Origin: Pictodentalium vernedei
Lineage: Eukaryota; Mollusca; Scaphopoda; Dentaliida; Dentaliidae
Direction: 5' to 3'
Assembly (NCBI GenBank): GCA_031216915.1
Contig: CM062296.1
Coordinates: 793,471,823 to 793,535,822, forward strand
DNA: 64,000 nt
Made by a program: the position numbers and the translations under genes
Part shown: positions 11,918 to 19,328 of the stretch, in pieces
How the letters are laid out: every line of letters starts with the position of its first letter
How positions within the stretch are numbered: position 1 is the first letter of the stretch
The notes under the pieces: model-generated
The model's database searches: none
What the model saw: only the letters and a program-made list of their open reading frames with translations
Told to the model about the DNA's origin: nothing

Positions 11918-12527
11918 TACATTCTCCCAGCGAATACAAGTCTATGTATCCCATGTTCGTATTCGACGTCCGTAAGGGAGCGCGGTGGCTCAGTAGGTAG
12001 AGGTGCAGGCTGCAAGCCGAGAGATCCTCGGTTCGAATCCCTCCTGTGTCAACCGCGCTGTGCCCTTGGGCAAGACACTTCATCTCCACTGCCCGCGTGG
12101 GGGCACGATGACGCCGTGTACTAAGGCGTACTGCACATCGATGGTGCGCATGTCTTCAACCAATCTAACCCTGCCTGTGCTGCAGTGCGGAGTTACGATG
12201 TTGGGGAGCTGGCAGCTGCTCGTCGTTGCTCGGTGGTTCTCTCCGGGTACTCCGGCTTCATCCACCCGTAAAACTGTCGCGGTCATGATTAGCCATTGTG
12301 CATAAATATGTGACCTTAACCACCAATAAATAAATAAATAAATAAATCAATACTAAATCGACGTCAGTAAACAGAGCGAACGACTCAAGAGTAGCGTCTT
12401 AGACATTCAGATCAAGATACAGTTCGACAAGAACGTGCCGAGAAAAACTGAGGCCTTTGCCCTGGTCCTGTCGGATAGAGAATTACAATTCAAATCGGAT
12501 GGAAATAAGATGTCGATCGTTCGATGA
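11918..12527 (+). pseudogene. Polinton copy B capsid protein, 3' remnant split by a SINE
   Basis: The coding pieces 11918-11975 and 12371-12527 match the C-terminal end of the copy A capsid gene (minus strand 25141-25818), including 'YPMFVFDV' before the break and 'VLSDRELQFESDGNKM' near the stop at 12525-12527. The tRNA-derived SINE at 11976-12357 sits inside the gene with a duplicated target. The 5' part of the gene, and everything that preceded it in copy B, is missing left of about 11918. This fragment fixes the orientation of copy B: its capsid gene read on the plus strand. Confidence 0.85.
11976..12357 (+). mobile_element. tRNA-derived SINE S1, copy 1
   Basis: The head carries an A-box-like 'TGGCTCAGTAGGTAGAG' and a perfect B-box 'GGTTCGAATCC' typical of pol III promoters. 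The tail is (AATA)n. Target duplications 'TCGACGTC(C/A)GTAA' lie at 11963-11975 and 12358-12370. A near-identical copy is at 62106-62474. ORFs inside it are not genes. Confidence 0.9.
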
Positions 12528-12589
12528 GAGACGAGTGTGTGTGGAGAAAAAAAAAACAATGAAAGAAAGAAAGAAAAAAAATATATAAA

Positions 12590-12661
12590 TAAAAATTAAA
12601 AAAAAAATAATTACAAAAATGAATGATAAAGAAAGAGAATACTTGAGAAGAAACAGACGAG
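12590..12661 (+). pseudogene. copy B CARD-like cargo gene, 5' piece (split by copy A)
   Basis: An ATG at 12619 opens a basic, Arg/Glu-rich reading frame that runs to the copy A insertion at 12661/12662. A TATA-like 'AAATATATAAATAAA' lies about 25-30 bases upstream, after the capsid stop at 12527. If the copy A insertion and one target duplicate are disregarded, the frame continues at 29939. The predicted product is a small death-fold protein; the 3' piece is described at 29939-30217. The 5' piece alone is only 14 codons, so its identity rests on continuity with the 3' piece. Confidence 0.6.
12656..12661. repeat. 6 bp target site duplication of Polinton copy A, left
   Basis: GACGAG immediately precedes the AG start of the left TIR. 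GATGAG follows the right TIR at 29933-29938. Five of six bases match. Polintons characteristically make 6 bp duplications. Confidence 0.8.
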
Positions 12662-13411
12662 AGTAGGTGATACAATCCGGTTCAACCATCAACGCACATG
12701 TACGTGTACGTGTACATGTACACCTCCATAGGATTTAGTGTTAAAATCGTGTACATGTACAAGATTTTTAAGGTTTTTTAGGGTGTGTTAGAATATATTT
12801 AACACTGAATTGTATCCTAGACGCCCGTAGTTTTACGTACACGTATATGTACCGTTTTGATTGAAATCGGCAAATGGATTTCTCCCATAGGATTCAGTGT
12901 TAAATTGCGAGCAAAAAAACGTTTTGCCGTTTCTAACATCATCCTCTTGCCGATTCTAACAATCCGCGTCCGCATACACGATTTTAACACTGAAACCCAA
13001 TGGAGGCGTAGACGGAGATCCACTCTGCGGATTTTAGGTCTGATGATGTTTGAATCGGCAAATGGATTTCTCCCATAGGATTCAGTGTTAAATTGCGAGC
13101 AAAAAAACGTTTTGCCGTTTCTAACATCATCCTCTTGCCGATTCTAACAATCCGCATCCGTACACGATTTTAAAACTGAAACCCAATGGAGGCGTAGATG
13201 GAGATCCACTCTGCGGATTTTAGGTCTGAAATCGACTCGCGTGAAGAGGTGATGTTTGAATCGGCAAACCCACTGTCGCATTTCTCGAAGTGAGACTGGC
13301 GCACGTTATTGCGAGGTGATCTCGATGAGCACTTGATGGAAATGTTTTGAACGAAGAGTGTTGTTGTCGGTGTGTTAGAAATTCGCAAGCCCACTGTCAC
13401 GTTTTCCTGAA
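12662..13411. repeat. Polinton copy A left terminal inverted repeat
   Basis: About 750 bp, inverted relative to 29193-29932. It begins AGTAGGTGATAC, then an alternating ACATGTACGTGTACGTG segment. It contains two tandem ~190 bp units (about 12866-13052 and 13053-13240) that share 'CGGCAAATGGATTTCTCCC' and 'GATCCACTCTGCGGATTTTAGG'. ORFs within are not genes. Confidence 0.9.
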
Positions 13412-14005
13412 GTAAAAACTAACACATGTTATCGTTATGACTGATGAGGTTTTCGTTCAAAAAGAGTCGATTATGAATATGGTCTGTATTATAGACATTC
13501 GTGTTTTGTCTTGATGTAAAGAAAGAGTCAAACATTTAGCGGAATGTTTAAACGCATTTTCCGCTCAATTAGGTTTTGAGTGGTAAAATTTTTAATATAT
13601 TCACGATAGCAATCAGAGAGAGATTTGAAAATGAATAAGTTCTCAGCATTAAAAATTAGAACCAGTTTTCTTTTGTCTGTTGAAATGTTTTAACAGTCAT
13701 CAAAGGGATTCTCTCTTAATTCGAGACTGAGTGAATGGTTCTTTGATATGTGACCTGATGTGAATGGAAATCTTTTGACAAAATGTAAAAACTACTATTA
13801 AAATGCATTAAATCAGAAACCGGTTTGTCATGTACTGTTTAAACGTATTTTTTTTAAAACTTCTGCAATTCAATCAACAGTCAGTTGAGATGTGAATATT
13901 TATAGTTTATTATATTAAAGACGGAAAGATTTTTATTACTTAAAAACCTAAAAAATATAATTAAACATTTAATTTTGAAAATAATAAAACAATTAAAAAC
14001 GAAAG
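13412..14005. other. AT-rich leader between left TIR and first gene of copy A
   Basis: No ORF of interest is present. The last ~100 bases before 14006 are very AT-rich (TTTATAGTTTATTATATTAAAG near 13900) and may hold the promoter for the first gene. I see nothing else here. Confidence 0.5.
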
Positions 14006-14784
14006 ATGTTTTTACAGATGGATTCTAGACACCGAGATCGAATTTTAGAAGAGTTTGAGCGTGCTAAGAAGGGCATTCAGTCAGCTGATAGAAGCAGACG
14101 TCTTGGTGAAATGGAACTCAAACGCGAAGCCACAAAAATATTTAAACCCGTGACAGAGGGTCAAGAGCGAAGCAGGAAGGAGATAGTCGAAGAATTGAGA
14201 CCCATAAAGGAGAGTTCTTTGAGAATGGGTTCGTTGCCTCCTAGTTTTGGAAATCGGTATTCCATTCAATCTACACCGGATTACGTTCCCACAGGAATTC
14301 AAACAGAGAGCGAGTCTGATGATACAGCTTCGACTATCACCACTAGTAGCGTTGCATCGTCTGATGATGATGGCGGTAAGAGAGATCAGTTGTATGGATT
14401 TTATAAGGATTCGGATACGAATTGACTGATGGTCTGCGCAGATTGCTCCTTTACGACAAGCCAAGCGATTACACGGAACAGGATTTCGACAATTACGGCG
14501 ACATTCTGGTCCAGACCCACGCCATGAAGAGAAATAACGATGCCAGAGAGATGAGACCCAAAGCCAACAGAGGTTACAAGTGGACGAAAGTGGTGAAACC
14601 CATATGGGGTATGAACAAGAAGTTCATCGAATCGGTGACTGGCAAAGGGGTGAAAACCACTTTTCTTCCGAGCGATTCTAACGTTCTGTCTCAGAGATTG
14701 AGTTTGTTGATGGCGAGCAGACGGGCTGGTAACACAGGATTAGATAATCAGATAGTTACTATATCTGACGAATTGTTAAGATAG
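14006..14784 (+). pseudogene. conserved Polinton protein (DUF8207-like), copy A
   Basis: The reading frame starts at 14006 with MFLQ, the same start as the copy B homologue. Residues 1-110 are charged and probably coiled coil. A Ser/Thr/Asp-rich linker follows ('SDDTASTITTSS'), then a conserved domain with 'YGFYKD' and, in the next frame, 'LLLYDKPSDYTEQDF'. Compared with copy B (42532-43307), the region between those two pieces has lost a short coding segment, so the gene is split between two frames at about 14422. The family is common in invertebrate Polintons and I believe it is catalogued as DUF8207; its role is unknown, plausibly virion-associated. A TATA-like TGTATATAATAAG follows at about 14840, before the next gene. 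Confidence 0.65.
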
Positions 14785-14978
14785 AAGGTTTTGAATAAAA
14801 ACCACTATAAAAGGCTGATGAACAAATTGAAGGATTGATGTGTATATAATAAGTAGAGAGAAACAAACAAACAAACAAAAATAAAACAGTAAATTTTTTA
14901 CACTAGAATAATAAAAGTATTTAAACAGCAAAACGATTTACCAGTGAAAAAAACAAAAATATATTATAAAAATAAAAT

Positions 14979-15359
14979 ATGTTGGTGATAAAGAACAGGG
15001 GATACGTCAGAACTTACGTTCAAGGCGGTTCTGGCATCGTCGATTCCATAATGCGAGCGTTCACGAGCGATGCGGGTAGAAAACTCGCATCGACCACGTT
15101 TGAGGTCGGTAAGAAGACGGCTTTGGATGCTGGTAAGAAAGCCGCTTCCAAAGCCAGTGGTAGGATAGCTTCTGTGGCTGGCAAGAGGGCAGCCAACGCG
15201 TTGATCGACAAGTTGATCAGTCCGCCGGCGAAGCGAGCTGCATTAGAGCGAACGCCGAAAAGTTGGAAAGATTTTAAGAATGCTGTGGTACCCATACAAG
15301 ATTTAGCCATAATGACGATTGGATCTGGATTGAAGAGAACTCGAGACGGTGTGATATAA
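14979..15359 (+). CDS. small basic virion-type protein (adenovirus pX/core-like), copy A
   Basis: The ORF encodes 126 residues, intact from ATG to stop, with a Gly-rich 'QGGSGIVDSIMRAFTSDAGR' start and a long Ala/Lys/Gly amphipathic helix (residues ~30-75). It ends in a short basic segment 'GSGLKRTRDGV'. Small, Lys/Arg-rich proteins at this position in adintoviruses are proposed condensing or membrane-active minor capsid components; that role is inference here. The degenerate homologue in copy B is 42082-42396. The gene lies between the DUF8207-like gene and the packaging ATPase, a typical late-gene neighbourhood. Confidence 0.6.
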   Translation: MLVIKNRGYVRTYVQGGSGIVDSIMRAFTSDAGRKLASTTFEVGKKTALDAGKKAASKASGRIASVAGKRAANALIDKLISPPAKRAALERTPKSWKDFKNAVVPIQDLAIMTIGSGLKRTRDGVI

Positions 15360-15453
15360 ATAAATAATAACATTAAAAACTGAGTTTGAAAAACATAAAA
15401 AATTTGCGTTTGAAAAGAATCTAAAATAACAAACAAAAAAAAATAAAACAAAG

Positions 15454-15690
15454 ATGAACATTAAAGATATGTCTTGGAACGACGCCGCGACCAAGAGGTC
15501 GAATAACGAGTTCTTTCCCAAAAGCATAAGAGGTTTGATAGTGGGAAAATCGAATTGTGGAAAGACCAATCTGTTGATGAATCTGCTGTTATATATAGAT
15601 AACAAAAATAAAATAAACGCAATATTAATTTTACAAAATTATTTTAATATAATTATTAAACAAGAAACAATTGAAGTAAATATATTTTAA
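15454..15690 (+). pseudogene. packaging ATPase (FtsK/HerA-type), N-terminal stub, copy A
   Basis: The first ~45 residues match the intact copy B enzyme, including Walker A 'GKSNCGKTNLL'. Homology stops at about 15587, and the sequence then jumps into AT-rich DNA equivalent to the spacer at 40430-40500 of copy B. The Walker B half and the whole penton-like gene are therefore deleted (about 1.36 kb by comparison with copy B). The rest of this ORF after 15587 is spacer sequence read by chance. The enzyme would normally power genome packaging into capsids. Confidence 0.85.
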
Positions 15691-15699
15691 AAAAGAATT

Positions 15700-16310
15700 A
15701 TGACAGAATACGTGATTAAAAACGTGAACATATCCGCAGGACAGAGAAGAAACTTAAGAGAGCGTTAACAACTCGAGGCGAGGCGGTGAGATTCAAATTC
15801 ACTCACGAAGATCTGACGAGAGGCGGTCAGGATTCGATCGCCTGGACCAGAAGTCAAATCAAAAGGATGGAGAAAGCGATTCGCGATGGAAGAGGGTTGA
15901 CAGTGAGAATGAGTCCCGCTCAATTGAGATACAATTTGAGAATGAAAGGTGGTTTCCTACCGCTATTGGCAGGAATAGCCGCAAAAGCATTACCCTTCGC
16001 CACAAAGGCACTACCCTTTCTCGGAAAGACTCTCGGCATGGGAGCTCTCACGGGACTCTCTAGTTCGGCAGTTGAGAAATTAATGGGTGGCAGCGGACTG
16101 TTTTTGAAGAAGGGAGGAGCCGTGTGTCGCGTCCACGTAGACGACAGCGGTAAAGGATTGTATCTAGAACCCGTTAGAGGTGGCAACTCTCTGAGAGGAA
16201 ACGGTCTCTATCTGAAGAGTGGACAGAACATTGAGCGACTCGGCAAGGGTTTGTTGCTCGGTGAGAATTCGCCGTTTAAGAATATACCAATTTTGAATAT
16301 GTTAATATAA
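15700..16310 (+). pseudogene. GLYLK-repeat minor virion protein, copy A
   Basis: The ATG at 15700 starts 'MTEYVIKNVNISAGQRR', as in copy B. A small deletion throws the frame into a stop at 15766. The main frame resumes at about 15786 and runs to 16310 uninterrupted (174 codons). Landmarks are a charged N-terminal domain with 'AWTRSQIKRMEKAI', a hydrophobic Ala/Gly/Leu segment (residues ~55-90 of the long frame, potentially membrane-active), then Gly repeats 'GLFLKKGG', 'GKGLYLEP', 'GNGLYLKSG' and 'GKGLLLGENSPF'. The family recurs in invertebrate Polintons; I infer a minor capsid role comparable with adenovirus pVI, unproven. Confidence 0.65.
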
Positions 16311-16400
16311 TATAAAATTGTATAAAATATAAATCATAGAAAGTATAAAATAATATATTTAAAATTAGTAAAAAGGTGGAGAAATAATTTTATCATCAGG

Positions 16401-16745
16401 ATGACAAGGTGGAGAATTTATCACCTGGATGAAAAGGTGGAGAAACAATTTGATGATACTGACGAACATCGCAAGCCAGAGAGCGAAAAAATAAAAAAAT
16501 GGTTAGACGCTAATGATGGATATCTAAGGAAAGAACTGATGAAAGAGATAGATAAAGCGCGGGATAGACGGTTGAGAATGAGACGCTTTCCACCGTCACC
16601 ACTACCTTCTGAAGAGAATGGTGATGATGCGAGTGTTACCAAGAGATGCACAACATTCGTTCATAATTATGATTCGGATAAACAAAAATGTTGTTATAAA
16701 CGTATCATATCACAAAAAAAAAAGAAAAAGAAGAATCGATGCTGA
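16401..16745 (+). CDS. small charged hypothetical protein, copy A
   Basis: The ORF encodes 114 residues, mostly charged, with helix-forming 'YLRKELMKEIDKARDRRLRM' in the middle and a Lys run at the C-terminus. I do not recognise a family. A frame-broken homologue occurs at the same place in copy B (about 39424-39740), so the ORF has been conserved within this lineage. It is followed by the palindrome at 16815-16843 and faces the unknown gene 16889-17338 on the opposite strand. Confidence 0.5.
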   Translation: MTRWRIYHLDEKVEKQFDDTDEHRKPESEKIKKWLDANDGYLRKELMKEIDKARDRRLRMRRFPPSPLPSEENGDDASVTKRCTTFVHNYDSDKQKCCYKRIISQKKKKKKNRC

Positions 16746-16814
16746 AAATTGAGAAAAAAGGAAACGTTATTATAATATATGGTAATAGTGAAGAAGAAGG
16801 AAAACAAAATAAAA

Positions 16815-16843
16815 GTAATGAGATCTAAAGATGATCTCATTAC
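16815..16843. terminator. GTAATGAGAT palindrome h1, copy A
   Basis: The palindrome GTAATGAGATC...GATCTCATTAC with A- and T-rich flanks sits between convergent genes. The same motif recurs at 17518-17546, 25024-25068, 30239-30284 and 39288-39330. Its location suggests bidirectional transcript ending or RNA processing; the function is inference. Confidence 0.5.
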
Positions 16844-16888
16844 TTTTTTTTTTCATTTTTCTTCGCTAAAAATCAATCACTCTATTGT

Positions 16889-17338
16889 TTATATTTCCAA
16901 GTCCATTATTAGCATGTTGACACTCGTGTCTTCTCCTTTTTCGAAAACGTGTTGAATGTTTATATTTACTCTTTTGAGTTTTTTTACATCAGTCAACTCG
17001 CTCTCACCACCCAATTTCTACACGAGTTCGAATGAGATGTTTGGAAATATGTAATTTCCATAGGGCAATGACAAATCGTCCTTGTCGAATTCTCTATCTT
17101 CGATGATGACGATGTTCTGCAGATCGTTTTGGCACTCGTAAATCAAATCGAGCGCGGCTTCATCCAATTTCAAAGGCATGCGATATTTGTCATATTTGTG
17201 CTCTAAGCCCTTCGTCTCGACCTTGTTCAATTCGATGGGATCGTGTCTTTGTAATCTATAGACTTTATGACCAAATTTCTTATACGTTTCGACTCGTTTC
17301 AATTTCAATTCGCATCTTTTGGGTGTTGTTGTCCTCAT
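16889..17338 (-). pseudogene. unknown Polinton gene 'U', tandem copy 1 (premature stop)
   Basis: The ATG at 17338 opens 'KRCELKLKRVE', shared with 17586-18035 and 38790-39248. A stop at 17018-17020 cuts the protein at 106 residues, but the frame carries on with matching sequence to a stop at 16889-16891. No known domain is recognised. The middle is acidic, with a 'EDREFDKDDLSLPY' block, and the C-terminal ~35 residues form a Lys/Val-rich strand pattern. It is one of three tandem units in copy A, each with the same upstream AT-rich box. Confidence 0.6.
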
Positions 17339-17365
17339 GATTGATTATTTGTTTTTTTTGTTTTT

Positions 17366-17430
17366 ATGAATTCTTGCAAATAAAGTATATTTTAAATTTT
17401 GTATTTTAATAATTTGTTTAAAAAAAGTTT
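17366..17430 (-). promoter_or_regulatory. repeated upstream box of gene U, copy 1
   Basis: 'TTCTTGCAAATAAAGTATATTTT' and the following AT-rich stretch appear here, at about 18055-18115 and at about 18603-18665. Each lies 20-80 bases upstream of an ATG in the context TCATGA. On the coding strand it contains a TATA-like AAAATATA. A diverged mirror copy sits before the polymerase leader at about 18805-18866. Confidence 0.5.
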
Positions 17431-17517
17431 TGTTTTTTTTTTTTTTGCTCCTTATATATATAAAAAAAAGTTGTTTTTTTTTAATTTCTTTAATGTGAAA
17501 AATTTTTTTTGTAAAAA

Positions 17518-17546
17518 GTAATGAGATCACCTTTAGATCTCATTAC
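17518..17546. terminator. GTAATGAGAT palindrome h2, copy A
   Basis: GTAATGAGATC...GATCTCATTAC, the same as h1. It lies downstream of the second tandem copy of gene U, showing that the duplicated module includes the palindrome. Confidence 0.5.
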
Positions 17547-17585
17547 TGTTTTTTCCTTCTTTGCTAAAATCAATCTCTCTATTGT

Positions 17586-18035
17586 TTATATTTCCAAGTG
17601 CATTATTAGCATGTTGACATGTGTCATTTTTTCACTTATGAAAATGTCTTGTATGTTTATCTTTACTCTTTTAAGTTTTTTTACATCGGTGAACGCGCTC
17701 TCACCACCCGATTTGTCCAAGAGTTCGAGTGAGATTATTGGATATATGTAATTTCTAAAGAACAACAACAAATCGTCCTTGTCGAATTTTCTGTCTTCGG
17801 CGACGATGATATTATTCACCAGATCGCTTTGGTACTCACAAAACAAATCGAGCATGGCTTCATCCATTTTCAAACACATATGATATTTGTTGTAGTAGCG
17901 CTCTAAGCCCATCATTTCGACCTCATTCAATTCGATGGGATCGTGTTGTTGTAATGTATAGATTTTAAAACCTAATTTCGTACACACTTCAACTCGTTTC
18001 AATTTCAATTCGCATCTTTTAGGTGTTGGTGTCAT
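17586..18035 (-). CDS. unknown Polinton gene 'U', tandem copy 2 (open)
   Basis: An open frame of 149 residues starts at ATG 18035 ('MTPTPKRCELKLKRVE'). It is collinear with the stop-containing neighbour (16889-17338) and with the copy B gene 38790-39248. Predicted features are a basic N-terminus, an acidic centre with 'LDLFCEYQSDL', and a C-terminal 'KKLKRVKINIQDIF' segment. There is no signal peptide or membrane segment and no recognised family. The gene is in the early-region position next to the polymerase and divergent from it. I do not know its function. Confidence 0.6.
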   Translation of the reverse strand: MTPTPKRCELKLKRVEVCTKLGFKIYTLQQHDPIELNEVEMMGLERYYNKYHMCLKMDEAMLDLFCEYQSDLVNNIIVAEDRKFDKDDLLLFFRNYIYPIISLELLDKSGGESAFTDVKKLKRVKINIQDIFISEKMTHVNMLIMHLEI

Positions 18036-18179
18036 GATCGATTATTTGGTTTTTATGAATTCTTGCAAATAATATATATTTTAAATTTTGTATTTTAAAT
18101 AATAATTTGTTAAAAAAGTCTCTCTTTATATAAATAAAGTTAAATTTTAACATCCTTTTTTCGTATTAATTCAATTTTT

Positions 18180-18577
18180 TTTTTCACAAGTTTTTAGAAC
18201 GGGCAAGACATCGAACGTTTAAAAATTAGCCTTCGCATCTTGCAGTTATCATCATCTATTGAGAAGGAATCGGGTGACATGAACAAGCATCTGCTTCATG
18301 GAAATTTGTTTTGAACCTCGTGCGAGACTTCGCGCAAAAGTCGTAAGAGTTCTATTTGTCTTGAACCTTCTTTTTTAATAGTTCGAATGACATTGCCGAT
18401 TAATTTTTGTTCGCTAATAGTATTACGATTCGATTTTCTATCGCAAATCGTGTCGTTTTCTTTCGAAATGCGTAAATATAAATTACGATTTTTTTCTTCT
18501 TGGTTTTTTGGAGAATAACGATTTATTAAACAACGTCAACGTTTATGTCGAGATTCCGTCGTGGATGTTGTCGTCAT
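18180..18577 (-). pseudogene. third tandem unit of the gene U module, body unlike U
   Basis: The ATG at 18577 lies in the same TCATGATCGATTATTT context and behind the same upstream box (18603-18665) as the other two units. It begins MTTT like the copy B gene, but then diverges. A ~70-codon reading frame ('IRTIKKEGSRQIELLRLLRE') is visible at about 18310-18530 after an early stop. It may be a rearranged or replaced third copy. The identity of the body is unknown. Confidence 0.4.
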
Positions 18578-18602
18578 GATCGATTATTTCGTATTTTTTG
18601 TT

Positions 18603-18866
18603 TTACAAATTCTTGCAAATAATGTATATTTTAAATTTTTGTATTTTAAATAATTTGTTTAAAAAGTTTTTTTTCTCTTTAAATATATATAAAAGTTAAA
18701 TTTTAACATCCTTTTTTCTCGTATTAATTCAATTTTTTGACGTTAAGGAACATAAAAAATTGATTAATTTCATCAAAAAATTTTTTTTTTTCTTCAATAT
18801 GAAAAACAAAACTTTTTAAACAAATTATTTAAATACAAAATTCGGAAAAAAATATATTCTTACAAA
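18603..18866. promoter_or_regulatory. divergent promoter region between gene U module and polymerase leader
   Basis: Very AT-rich, with 'TTCTTGCAAATAATGTATATTTTAAA' facing left and its diverged mirror 'TTTAAACAAATTATTTAAATACAAAATTC' and 'ATATATTCTTACAAA' facing right just before ATG 18867. The equivalent divergent region of copy B is 38359-38789. The symmetry suggests shared early regulation of both sides. Confidence 0.5.
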
Positions 18867-19328
18867 ATGAAACAAACAGATAAAAAAAAATTGGAAAATT
18901 TAAATGAGAAAACCGTACCTCAGTTAAACGAGATTTGTAAACTATAAAAAATTTCACATTTCAGAAATCATAGAACTAAATCAAAAATGATTGAAGTCAT
19001 ACAGAAACATTTGCGAAATGATGGAAAGGCAAACGAAATGTCAATAGCAACGACGTCAAAAAATGCATCGGTTGTGAAAAATGAGAAGAAAAAAAAGATA
19101 GTAAAAGGAATCGAAATGCCGACGTCGAGAAAAAACAAAAACGTTTCGATTGTGAAAAATAAGAAGATGACTAAACGAAAAGCCGTTGAAGAAGAACTTC
19201 AAGTTTCCAACGAAAAGAAAAGAAAAACTAAAATGAAAACGAGTGATGCACATCAGATTCTAGGCAAACGAGATATATCGAGAGAACTTCGACGAGCAAT
19301 AGATGAAGGGAAGGAGAAGAATATCTAG
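18867..19328 (+). pseudogene. SAP/Rho-N-like leader of the polymerase gene, copy A
   Basis: The start at 18867 gives a helix-turn-helix-like N-terminus 'LENLNEKTVPQLNEICK', the pattern of SAP/Rho-N DNA- or RNA-binding modules. A stop (TAA, at about codon 26) interrupts it, then the same frame resumes through a Lys-rich, low-complexity region with 'KKRKTKMKTSDAHQ' to 19328. The copy B homologue starts at 38358. In copy B the basic region appears to lead towards the polymerase, so leader and polymerase may once have been one ORF; that is inference. Confidence 0.55.

Noticed and set aside
11976-12060. tRNA gene suggested by A-box and perfect B-box
   Set aside because: The tRNA-like head continues into a ~370 bp unit with an AATA tail and target duplications, repeated at 62106; it is a SINE.
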